From Isoetes taiwanensis (lineage: Eukaryota > Streptophyta > Lycopodiopsida > Isoetales > Isoetaceae), in assembly GCA_021234155.1 (NCBI GenBank), contig JAJEKV010000301.1:190001-254000 (forward strand): a stretch of DNA of 64,000 bases. Direction: 5' to 3'. Of the stretch, positions 54,738 through 64,000 are shown piece by piece. The notes beneath the pieces are model-generated. The model searched no databases and was not told the origin of the DNA. It saw nothing but the letters and a program-made list of their open reading frames with translations. Made by a program: the position numbers and the translations under genes. Numbering within the stretch: position 1 is the stretch's first letter; each line of letters begins with the position of its first letter.

Positions 54738-57700
54738 TCAATGCTTACCGCCGGAAGCGGGGTTGATGACATCGTTGATGGTGCGGCCTTGAGATTCCCG
54801 CATGAAGTCCGGATAATGCTTTTCAAGGTCTATCTTCATTACCCACGTAGCATCTTCGACCGGCAAGTGTTTCCACTTGACCAAATATTGGAGCATTTGA
54901 GTCCTTCTGGTCTGCTTATAGTCCCGATCAAGAAGAGCTTCGGGCACTATCTCTAGGTGCTCTTCCGTCATTTCAAGGAGGGTGGGTGTATCCAACATCT
55001 CCTCTGGATCAGGAGTGTGTCTCTTCAGAAGACTGACGTGAAAGACCTTGTGGATCTTCAAGCGGGGTGGCAAATCCAACCGATATGCCTGCTCTCCAAT
55101 ACATTCAATGATCATGAACGGCCCAGCCCATCTGGGTGCCAATTTCTTGCAGTTACCAATTTTGAGCTTGGCTTGCTTAACCTTAATCTTAAGCCAAATT
55201 GAATCGCCCACTTGGAACACTCGTGGGGTCCTGTGCTTATCAACCACACTTTTCTGACGACTACGCGCGGCCAATAAATAACCACGAACCTCCTCGACCA
55301 AAGCTTGCATTTCCAAAAGGAGTTGTTGGGAAACTTCCACTTTAGAAACATGATTATGCCATGTGTCTGGAGTTAGCCATTGATAGCCATAATTTATCAT
55401 GAAAGGAGACATTCTAGAAGACTCCCGTTTCATGCTATTATAAGCAAACTCCACTAAATAGATATAGTCGGCCCACTGAGATTGCTTACTCCACACATAG
55501 CTTCACAACATATCTTCTATAATGCGGTTGGTCCGCTCTGTTTAGCCATCCGTCTGAGGGTGATATGATGTGCTCATAGCAAGCTTTGTCTGAATGGTGG
55601 CAAAGAAATCCTTCCAGAATGCACTTACAAACTTGGGATCTCTGTCAGATACTATTACTCGTGGCATCCCGTGTAATCTGAAGATTTCTTTCGCAAATAA
55701 CAAAGTTGTGTCCAAGGCCGTGTCTGTGGTACGACAGGGCAAGAAATGAGCCATCTTCGACAACTTGTCGACCACTACCATTAAAGCGTCATATCCACGG
55801 AGGGTACACGGAAGGCCCACAATGAAATCCATGGTTATCACCTTTCATTTGGCGTTGGGCACATCCAGCGGTTGCAACTCTCCTGGAACCCTCAACTGCT
55901 CGGCCTTGGTTTGCTGACACACTTGACATTGCTTAATGTATCTGGCAATGTCTCTCTTCATGCTTGGCCAAAAATAGCTGGAGCGAATCTTAAAATACGT
56001 CTTCATGAAGCCTGCATGTCCAGCTATAGGGCTGTTGTGTGTATCATGCAGAATAAGCTTACGGACTCCTGAAGTCTCGGGTACACACAACTTGTCTTTG
56101 CAATAAAGCAAATTGCCCTCCTTCTTATAAGAGCGGAAGGCCTCACGCTCCTTATCTGTCCGTTCCTCCTTGGCCAAACTGTGCCACACTTCACGGAATT
56201 CTGGATCCGTGGCCAAGGTTTGCTCTATTTGCTTTCCGAACTCACTGGTGAGCGTAGAAATTGCATTACAATGGGTGCGGGTTACCAAAGAATGGCGTGA
56301 CAAAGCATCCGCAACCACATTGTGCTTACCCAGCTTATACATGATCTCAAAATCATATTCCTCAAGAAACTCCATCCACCTTCTTTGACGGAGATTGAGA
56401 TTTGGCTGGGTAGAAAGATAACGGAGACTCTGGTGATCCGTATCTAGCTGTAATTTTCTACCAAGAATACTAGTGTCTCCATATACGCAGAGTCCGCACA
56501 ACTGCCAAGAGTTTCTGATCGTGGGTGGGGTATCGCTGTTCTGTATCATTCATCTTCTTAGAATCATACGCAATAACCCTCCCCTCCTGCATTAGAACTC
56601 CTCCAGTAGCAATTTTACTGGTATCTGTTGCTACTAGCTTATCTTTGTTCGGGTCTTGTAATGTGAGGACTGGCGCTGAAGTCAAAGCATCCTTAAGTTT
56701 CTGGAAGCCTGTCTAGACCTTTGCCTTCCAGTGTTCTACCCAATCCTTCACTTTCTCGTGCTTTGTAAGGTCTGTGAGAGGGCTTGCAATCTTGGCAAAA
56801 TCCTTGACAAATTTCCTATAATATCCTGCCAAGTCCAAAAAGCTCATTACCTCTGAAACATTACTGGGAATAGGCCAGTCCTTGACTGCCTCTATCTTTG
56901 CCGGATCTGTAGCAATACCCTCAGCTGAAATAACATGCCCCGAGTAATCCACCTTCGGTGTGGCGAACTTGCACTTAGAGAACTTTGCGAAGAGCTGGTG
57001 ACGCCTCAATTTCTGCAAGGTCAATCTAAGGTGTTTCTGATGCTCCTCAAGGGTTTTACTATAAATGAGAATGTCGTCAAAGAAGATAACGACAAAATCA
57101 TCCAAGTATTCTCGGAAGACATCATTCATTAACCGCATAAAAGTCGCGGGAGCGTTAGTTAAGCCGAAAGGCATAACTGTGATTCATAATGCCCGTATCC
57201 AGTACGGAAGACAGATTTATGGATGTCATCCTCTTTTATTCTTATCTGATGATACCCTGAACGTAAGTCAATCTTCGAGAAATATTTGGCCCCTTGCAAT
57301 TGGTCCATGAGATCATCCGCTCTCGGCAAAGCATAGCGGTTCTTGATCGTATGCTTGTTGAATTGCCTATAGTCGATGCACATCCTCATGGAGCCATCCT
57401 TATTTTTAACAAAGAGAATAGGCACGCCAAGGGGTGAAACACTAGGCCGAATGAAACCTAGGTTTAATAGCTCTTGGAGTTGCTTCTTAAGCTCAGCCAA
57501 CTCCAGAGGACTCATGCGGTACGGCGCCTTACTGGTAGGCTTAGTACCCGGTTCCAGGGCTATTTCACACTCCACCCCTCTGAAAGGAGGAAGTTTCTGG
57601 ATCTCATCTGGGAATAGATCCTTAAATTCTCTTAGGAGACTAGCAATCTTTTCTGGCAATGCATCCACTACCTCCTTCTGTTTAGCGTCTGACTCAATTG

Positions 57701-57845
57701 AGGCAAGTCTGATAACGTAAAGTACCTTATCCTTACGTATGGTCTTATCTAACTGCCTGATAGACATGGACTACATGATTGGGTTCAATGGATCACCTTT
57801 AATAGTAACTCGGGCTCCATTGGTTGCGTTGAAAGGGTAAAAGAA
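54738..57845 (-). pseudogene. Chromovirus-type gypsy pol, decayed
   Basis: In transcription order: RT fingers ([34 protein letters not shown]), a frameshift near 57165, RT palm with [11 protein letters not shown], RNase H (ATDTSKIATGGVLMQ, ending VADALSRH), integrase HHCC (HDTHNSPIAGH, CQVCQ), integrase core with MDFIVGLP and VSDRDPKF and the third acidic residue in TERTN, then a GPF domain and a C-terminal chromodomain (YLVKWKHLPVEDATWV). Stops at 56713 (TAG), 55845 (TGA), 55542 (TAA) and about 55497 (TGA), plus frameshifts, inactivate it. The 5' end is lost at about 57845, within the N-terminal part of pol; no gag or 5' LTR remains. Confidence 0.9.
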
Positions 57846-58148
57846 AGCTAGGGTGTCTTACATTTGGCCAAATGTAGAGTAAGAGATGTATCACATTTCA
57901 AATACATAACCGTTTTTTCAGTATGTACATAATAGCTATATTATGGAATCTTTTTTTCGGAACTACTTGCCACATCAATTAAAACATAATCATGAAGCGA
58001 TTTCCAATTCCGCCCATTTGTAACCACTCCAAGAAAGCGCACGAGCGTTAGGAGAATTTCCCACTTTTCGGCTAAAACTTCAGCCCGACTCGGGATTTCC
58101 CTCCTTCTTGCCGAATTCCTCCGGCTAACCCTAAACCACATAAGAACC
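57846..58148. other. Spacer / possible 5' UTR of the following gene
   Basis: Contains GTGTCTTACATTTGGCCAAATG, a partly self-complementary segment (57855-57877). No frame of its own. Confidence 0.35.
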
Positions 58149-61100
58149 ATGATGAACAACGAAGGAACAGAAATGGCGCAAGAAGATTGCAATATCGGGA
58201 ATGTGACAAAGAAAATGAAGCGTAAGATTGATGAAATTTGTAAATTTATATATGATCAGGTTCAAGATTTACATCCTGTGCAAAGGAGAGCTTTAGCAGT
58301 GAAAATTGTTAGGGATGAAAGGCTGCACTTCTTTTTGAACCTGCCATTGGAAATCCAAATAAGAAGCAATTCGAAGGATACTATGCTAAAAAATATCCGT
58401 GAAGGTCTGCGCAGGAAGTGAAACAAGCAAATAGCAATGATAAATTAGCAGCTAAGCATTCCACGTTATCAATGATTGTTGGTGAGAATGGAAAACTCAG
58501 GCAAAAAGGAGTAGCCTCAGAATTCTTCAAGTGCAAAGCAAGAAACCTCACAAAAGCCGCAATTAGAAGAAAGCGGATGTCATTATCGAGGTGCTAATAT
58601 GTGGGCACTTTGGCGCAGGAAGGCAACCCCAGGCGGACATGCTTCGGAATCAACCAAACGGTTGGTAAATGAGTTTTGGTTAACCCACACAAAAACTTCT
58701 CCAAAGTACGGGGATGTCGGGAAGAAAAGGACACTTCCAATCCAGTTTTTGGACATGCCCAAAAGTCAGTTTTAAGTCTTTTAATCCTCTTTCTTGCAAG
58801 CTTGATAGAAGCTAGCTTCTGTGCATCCTGGATAAGTTTAGTAATCCTATTTGCATTCCATGTAAGGGATGTATCTGATACACATTGAAGTACATCCAAC
58901 TACAATAATTATATTTTTACACTTGGAGGTCTTGAATGAGCTATGTTTAACAAAAAAGTACTTGGATGTACTTCGGTTACATCCAATGTAGCATAAGGCA
59001 GAAAATGTGTTGAAAGTCAGGCTGTGTTATTATAGTCTTGCTTTTTGTAGTTCCCAAGTACATTATAGTACATTTTAAGCTTTCCTGATCTCAAGATAGT
59101 TTTTAAAGATAGGGTGATACATAAAAGTATTTAAATGTACTTCCTTCCATAAGAAAAGTATGAAATACATACATCCATAATCTGCTGATTGTGTGTGACC
59201 GGTTACATATTGAGTTTTTTTATGTACATCTGGAACTCTTTGGAGTACATTATTTATACATTTATACATATCATGTACAGGGTATGTACGATGTTGTAGT
59301 ATAGTAGTTGAATGTATATCAAATCATGATCTGAGTGCCATAGAACTAATGCAATGTCTGCAACATCTTTGAATTCGTAAGTAGTTCTAATTTATATCTT
59401 ACTTATACATGCCGTTTTTTTCCTTGCAGAGGGAATTGTATGAGATGTTCAAAGATGAACATCCTGAAGTGAAGATTAGCATCAGAAAGTTCGAGCTGCT
59501 TAAGCCTACGTGTGAGAGAAGGTTGAAAGAGAGGAACACATGCTGCTGCGTGGAGCATGAACAAGCTGATCTATACAGGAAAGCTTTTAGCGTCCTGAGG
59601 AGCAAATTTCATGCCAACTGTACATGTTCTTGTGGTGTTTGTGCAGCAGATGAGAACAATGGCGTCTGCCAAGCTCCTTCTAAAACATTTCAAAATGTTG
59701 GTGCTATGTGGAGAGCTACGGTCTGTGACAAGGAAGGCGAAGAGTGGCATAGTTTGGACTGTGTCAAGGGAGAGTGCCAGAACCGTGGCAATCGAAAATA
59801 TTCAAATCTGTCCCTAAGGAGAAAGAGTCGCGAGAATGAGAACATTGAATGGCAAGTTTACAAGCACGTGAACTAACCTTCCAAAGGCGGCACTTCAAGG
59901 AGGTTGAAGCTTGTTATCGAAAGCGGGACTCGTGTACATTGCTTGACAAGATGTTTCAAAGACCTTACAAAGTTCACTATTCACAACTTTTCAAACAAGT
60001 TGGCAGAGCAAACAATTCAGGAAATCAGTGCAAAATTTGAGGGATGATTTTGTTTTGTCAGTAACGGACTTTGCAGAGAACTACACTTTGCAGCCATTCA
60101 GGGAGGTTCAGTCCGAGCATTGGAACAATGACCAGATAACTATTCTGGTGCATATAACCATGATGAAAGTCAATGGCGAGCTGAAAAAACATTCATTTGT
60201 AATGTTATGAAGCATGATGCTTTCTTTGTTCAGGCTGCACTCAAGAAGCACCATATTTGGATGATGCAAAAGGTTTTGGCCACATCAAATACCATGTCAT
60301 GTGGTCCGATGGGTGTCTTTGCTTTCGGTTTAAGTGTTCTCGAGCCTTTTATTTGAATGTGGCCCAATATTATAACAGGTATAAAATTAGGATGCAAAGT
60401 GGAATTATTTTGGCTCGTGCCATGGAAAAGGAGAACATGATGGGCAAGTCGCTTTTGGAGAAAAGGTTCCTAGCAGACGAAAGCAAAGGAAAGAGAATGG
60501 TGTTCGATTTTGGGTGCCAACTCGCTTGCACTTTTCTTTGAGACAAAAGAAGTGCAAAATGGACAGAGTCATATGGGAGGTGATGGCGTAAGACATTACA
60601 CAGGGACCCTCGCTCAGATTGTGAGACATTGCACGGTACTCTAGCTATACATTGTGTGTCCGCTATTAATCCAACCCGACCCAACACTTGTCATGATAGA
60701 TCCCCATCATGTTTTTTGCAATGGTTGCTTGAATTTTAGATGGAGAGAATGTGAGAATCTCGAGCATTGTGGTGCGTGGAAGCTGCACAAACTGGAGCCT
60801 AGTTTGGCCCAGGTCGACGAACAAGAAGAGCTAGTTGGTTTTTATGCAGCTGATGAGCAAGAACTATCCGATGTACTCCAAATTGGAGATATATTTGCAT
60901 CTTTTGCTGCCCTGTGGAATCATGAAAATGTTCCATACCGTCCTCCTATGTGAAGGAGATGCATATTCTTGAGGAAGATGTGATTGACGACTATGGAAAT
61001 AGAATGCTTGTTGGTGACAGGGGTTATAGCTGGTCATTACTATCAGCTGCTACAAGGCACAAAGCACAAGTACAAGTTCTTTGGATGACAAAATAGTATT

Positions 61101-61260
61101 GGTACCAAATTTGAATCAGTAATGGAGCAAAGTTCACGATGCCGAGGTCAAGCATAAGTTGAAGGGGGCACGTACAGCATATATGATCACACGAGAGGTG
61201 CATGACATGCTTATATCAAGCCTACCTAAGATTGTTGAGTGTGCACATGACTAAGTTCTG
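58149..61260 (+). pseudogene. DDE-transposase-like gene, longest copy (copy 3)
   Basis: The start ATG is at 58149 or 58173. Blocks in order: KRKIDEICKFIYDQVQDLHP (58215-58290); an HTH-like stretch near 58480-58580 with FFKCKARNLTKAAIRRKR; LVNEFWLTH near 58660; then a long gap or intron to an acceptor, TTTTCCTTGCAG. Exon 59430-59873 has RELYEMFKDEHPEVKISIRK, a Cys-rich CCCVEHEQ and CTCSCGVC, and EEWHSLDCVKGECQ. Catalytic blocks follow: TDFAENYT (60064-60090), SEHWNNDQITILVHIT, WSDGC with FKCSRAFY (60300-60355), and, in a shifted frame, an HGKGEHDG motif at about 60418-60442. The C-terminal CENLEHCGAWKLHKLEP lies near 60750-60800. The first two acidic residues survive, but several frameshifts and stops make it a pseudogene. 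Confidence 0.62.
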
Positions 61261-61293
61261 TACAAAGGAACTTTCATATTTGCCATCATCTTC

Positions 61294-61664
61294 TGTTATG
61301 TTGAGAAAACTAGTCGATTCTTTGTAAGTTTTTTGTTATTTACTTATTTTTTAATCGAAGTGCATTTTGATACTTCAATTTCAAATTATCACGTAATATC
61401 TTCGTGACCAAGCAAAATGTATATCGAGAAAGTACAAAATGTTTATCAATTGTTGCATGAAGAAGTTAAACTAGTCTGTGTTATGTTGAGAAAACTAGTC
61501 AATTGTTGCAAGTTTTTTCTTATTTACTTATTTTTTAATCTGATGTGCATTTTGATACTTAAATTTCAGTATCACACAATATCTTCTGTTTCCAAGCACA
61601 ATGTATATCGAAAGTACAAAATGTTCATCAATTGTTGCATGAAGAAGTTAAACTAGTCGTGAAC
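61294..61664. repeat. ~185-bp tandem duplication at the gene end
   Basis: Two copies start at about 61294 and 61478 (TGTTATGTTGAGAAAACTAG). Both include CAATTGTTGCATGAAGAAG and CACAATGTATATCG-like words. It lies just beyond the C-terminal remnants of copy 3. Confidence 0.88.
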
Positions 61665-61910
61665 TTGTTCTGTTATAATGGATATCAATAGCTTTTCTTT
61701 TGATTCATGAAACAAAGCAGAAAGTGGAACATGTATGGAGACAAAAACTCTTGTATTACATATCACAAGATATACAACCTGGTCATATCAGATATGATGC
61801 CAATATATACAAGTCTGTTGTTCATGTTTTATATTAACATTAATTTACATTCAAAATCTGGTCACGGTAGATGTGAAGCGATTACATACTATTCTCTTTG
61901 TTTCAATATG
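61665..61910. other. Convergent spacer
   Basis: Lies between the plus-strand transposase-like copy and the minus-strand phosphatase-like gene. No feature is supported. Confidence 0.4.
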
Positions 61911-62595
61911 TTACTTTCTTGCAGCTTGTCCATACTTTGGACATGCCATCTCATCCCCCTCAGTAGCCCTCTGAAAAGCATTTGCCTCCAAACAATTTGT
62001 TGTTAGTACATCGGATGGATTGCGTAAAGGATTTTGCTTCACATACTGTTGCAGGTCTGGTGCTATCAACAAACCCTCTAGCCATGGTTTCAGAAGTGTC
62101 AAGAGACCTGTGTCTTCAACATCACTTTCCTGCCATGAAGGTGGGCATATGCAATTTTCGTTGGGATTGAAGAGCATCTTGTACTCGGAGTCGTCTACTA
62201 TTAGTGTGTTGCTGTCATTCCTGTCTGGATACTTCTCGTATATAAACTCAATTGGCTTCAGATACAAAGGTTTGTCTTCACTTGCTGCAATCCGGAAAGA
62301 CAGCTCCAAACAGTGGCTTCCATCAAAGGTGAACCTTAAGTCCCTTATCTGCGTCATTGTGAAGATTTTATCCACTACTCTTGATAGGTTCCATGGAGCT
62401 ATTGATGACCATATTCCTACTTCAAAGTGTTCAAATACAAATTCCAGGAATTCGTCTAGGTGGGGCCTTAAAAACAACATTTTCTTGCCTATTATGTCAT
62501 AATTTCCAACTAGCTGATCATCTGATACCAAAGTCCTATGTATTTGTTTTGCCAAAACATTATTGATATCAAACACTATCAACCTTTTTCGCTAC
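61911..62595 (-). CDS. FCP1/NIF-type (HAD) phosphatase-like protein, terminal exon
   Basis: The minus-strand frame opens behind an acceptor-like ATATCAGTGTAG (62596-62607) and reads RKRLIVFDINNVLAKQ, where the aspartate in FDIN corresponds to the HAD nucleophile motif (commonly DLNG in plant FCP1-like proteins). FLRPHLDEFLEFVFEHFEVG, then IWSSIAPWNLSRVVDKI, is the FCP1 homology core. TLIVDDSEYKMLFNP supplies the third HAD motif, with the paired aspartates. LLTLLKPWLEGLLIAPDLQQ closes the fold. The frame is open for about 228 codons with no stops, so it is better preserved than its neighbours. At least one upstream exon is missing. Its protein substrate cannot be told. It lies on the same strand as the C48 protease, about 350 bp downstream. 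Confidence 0.75.
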
Positions 62596-62779
62596 ACTGA
62601 TATGAAAGAACATGCAATTTATCAATAAAGTATGGTGGAGTTGAATAAAAAGAGATTTTATTCAAATTCAATGAAAAAATGTGTATTTTATAATCAAATA
62701 GTGTTTAGCATTGACAATAGGGAGAGGCTGTTTCTCATCCACATTTATTAGTACCAGGTGGTCTAATAGTTTCGGGTGC
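62596..62779 (-). other. Intron or spacer between protease and phosphatase segments
   Basis: AT-rich sequence ending in TTTCATATCAGTGTAG on the minus strand, a fair splice acceptor. It could be an intron of a joined gene or a short intergenic gap. Confidence 0.35.
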
Positions 62780-63850
62780 GATGTGAATGTGGTCTAACTC
62801 CTGAAGTAGTGCTCGGGTGAGAACATCACGACGATCAGATGCATACTTTGGCAAGAACCGGCCCGGGTGTCTGCAAATGTGACAACAATACTTACATAAT
62901 AAGTATTAAAAACCATTTGTTTGCAAGACAAAAGAAGTGAGACACTCACATTGGTAGTTTTACCACACACGATTGTGTCTACAAACTTCTGCATATAAGC
63001 TGCAACATAGAGGCCACATGAATCCCCATCTTTCTGCTGTGGACACTTATGAATCTTCACAACTGGTGAAGGATTTTGTCCATGCTTCAAAAAAGTGGGA
63101 CACTCGACACAACCGCGTGCCATAGTGAGGATATGGAGCACATAAAAAAAGACCGGATCTATTTTGTAGCAAATGAATAAAAGAAACTGCTAACATGGTA
63201 TCCAATCTACTCAATATTAATAAAAGGAGATGTGAAATACAAAATACCTCTTAAGTGCAAGCATGTCAACGTCAATGTCCTCGGCAGAATTGAAGATCTG
63301 AATGTTGATGGTGTTCTTACTCTTAGTAAGTGCCATGTTGAAGATGGCCAAAGTGTGATGTTCAGTAACTCTACATAGCATTGGAATCATGATCCATCTG
63401 CACTTCAGCCAATTTATCCCTGTAAGAGCTACCTTTACAATATCTCTTCCACGCTCGGAGGCTGCCATAGATTTATCTTTTTCGCTTGCCTTGGCCCATG
63501 CCGCCAAATTCCATGAAGAAGCTTCGGTGGGAAGAACCGGGACGTCGGCCTTCTTATCATCTGGAACACAGAGCTGCAGGTACCTATAACAAGTTGAAAA
63601 GGATAAAATTACTAACTTGACTTACACATACAAATGAACAAGTTCAAAGTCCAGTACCTGGCATACATATCCACATGCCGGTTGGAAAATTTCCCCACAT
63701 CCATGTCCAGCACATCTTGTTCAAATAAATAACACTCCATTTCAGGCAAAGATCCGGGAAAATCCTTGCCTTCTTGAGCTTCATCATTCGGTTCAGCAAG
63801 GCATCGTATGGCCTGTATTCAGAACTGCAGTCTGGGTTCAATGACCAGTA
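62780..63850 (-). pseudogene. C48 (Ulp1/SENP-like) cysteine protease, three exon segments
   Basis: Minus-strand segments: about 63800-63667 (LPEMECYLFEQDVLD, GKFSNRHVDMYA), ending at a GCCAG|GTACTG donor; about 63583-63247, after TTGTTATAG (VPDDKKADVPVLP, WLKCRWIMIPML, EHHTLAIFNM, IQIFNSAED), ending at a GAG|GTATTT donor; and about 63141-62942 (KIHKCPQQKDGDSCGLYVAA). H (EHHTLAIFN), Q (PQQ) and C (DSCG) of the C48 active site are present; the usual catalytic Asp position reads Asn (IFNS). A further stretch with VLTRALLQELDHI to 62782 is in a frame I could not splice cleanly, and the first segment has an in-frame TGA. C48 proteases ride in many plant MULE and CACTA elements, which fits this setting. 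The gene may extend beyond the window edge. Confidence 0.7.
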
Positions 63851-64000
63851 CATTTACACAAATCATCTACATTCGTCTACTACTATCCATATTATTTTAA
63901 AGTTTTTAACTTGGATACTAGATGTAAAAAAAAATGTAAGAAATGTAGATCAAGTTACCTGTAGAGATCATTCTTACGCTCTGGCGTCTTTGTTTTTTCT
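63851..64000 (-). other. Window edge; likely intron or upstream part of the C48 gene
   Basis: No motif is visible in the last 150 bp. Confidence 0.3.

Overview
This window is nuclear DNA of a land plant and is made almost entirely of mobile elements and their remains. The plant assignment rests on an intact, intronless galacturonosyltransferase-like (GATL, glycosyltransferase family 8) gene at 22028-23065, on plant-style Ty3/gypsy, Ty1/copia, TRIM, LINE and CACTA-like elements, and on short GT-AG introns. I cannot name the species. The dense nesting of old elements, and a transposase family I otherwise associate with invertebrate genomes, would suit a large seed-free plant genome such as a fern, but that is inference.

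Layout. 1-9200 is repeat country: a hairpin (1131-1189), two large foldback structures (2160-3975 and 5041-6620) around a 19-bp minisatellite (4277-5010), and three tandem arrays (7858-9200). 9240-10526 is a minus-strand LINE fragment split by a plus-strand LINE with target-site duplications. 10677-16502 holds two copies of one segment, one of them carrying a three-copy ~405-bp array with Pol III-like boxes; between the copies lie a Pogo-type transposase fragment, a G/T-rich array and a CACTA-type terminus. 16503-23160 is low in features but contains the last exon of a Myb/SANT-like gene facing the GATL gene tail to tail. 23160-27400 has a palindromic GAGTCGAGAA cluster, a LINE 3' end and a BED zinc-finger exon.

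27400-36642 is the most structured accessory block. A gene resembling plant Transposase_24 is interrupted by a 3.2-kb element with perfect 31-bp inverted ends and many copies of the palindrome CTATGCGCGCATAG. An intact 470-bp TRIM with 158-bp LTRs and a GAACC duplication follows. Then come two partial, convergent copies of a DDE-transposase-like gene with an HGKG-x2-DG motif, one of them starting about 450 bp inside a CACTACAAGAG terminus. A third, longer copy lies at 58149-61260. Downstream of it, on the other strand, are a C48 (Ulp1-like) protease and an FCP1/NIF-type phosphatase. This transposase plus protease plus phosphatase cluster is the best candidate for something undescribed.

36643-38588 holds hairpin and MITE-type repeats. 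38589-50099 is an 11.5-kb minus-strand gypsy element with 2.4-kb LTRs. Its domain order is unusual (gag, protease, RNase H, RT, integrase), it has single in-frame stops at domain borders, and a LINE has inserted in frame behind its protease. 50100-53440 holds diverged repeats. 53440-57845 holds a copia fragment and a decayed chromodomain gypsy element with a recognisable 3' LTR start. Apart from GATL, and possibly the phosphatase, nothing here looks like a working host gene.
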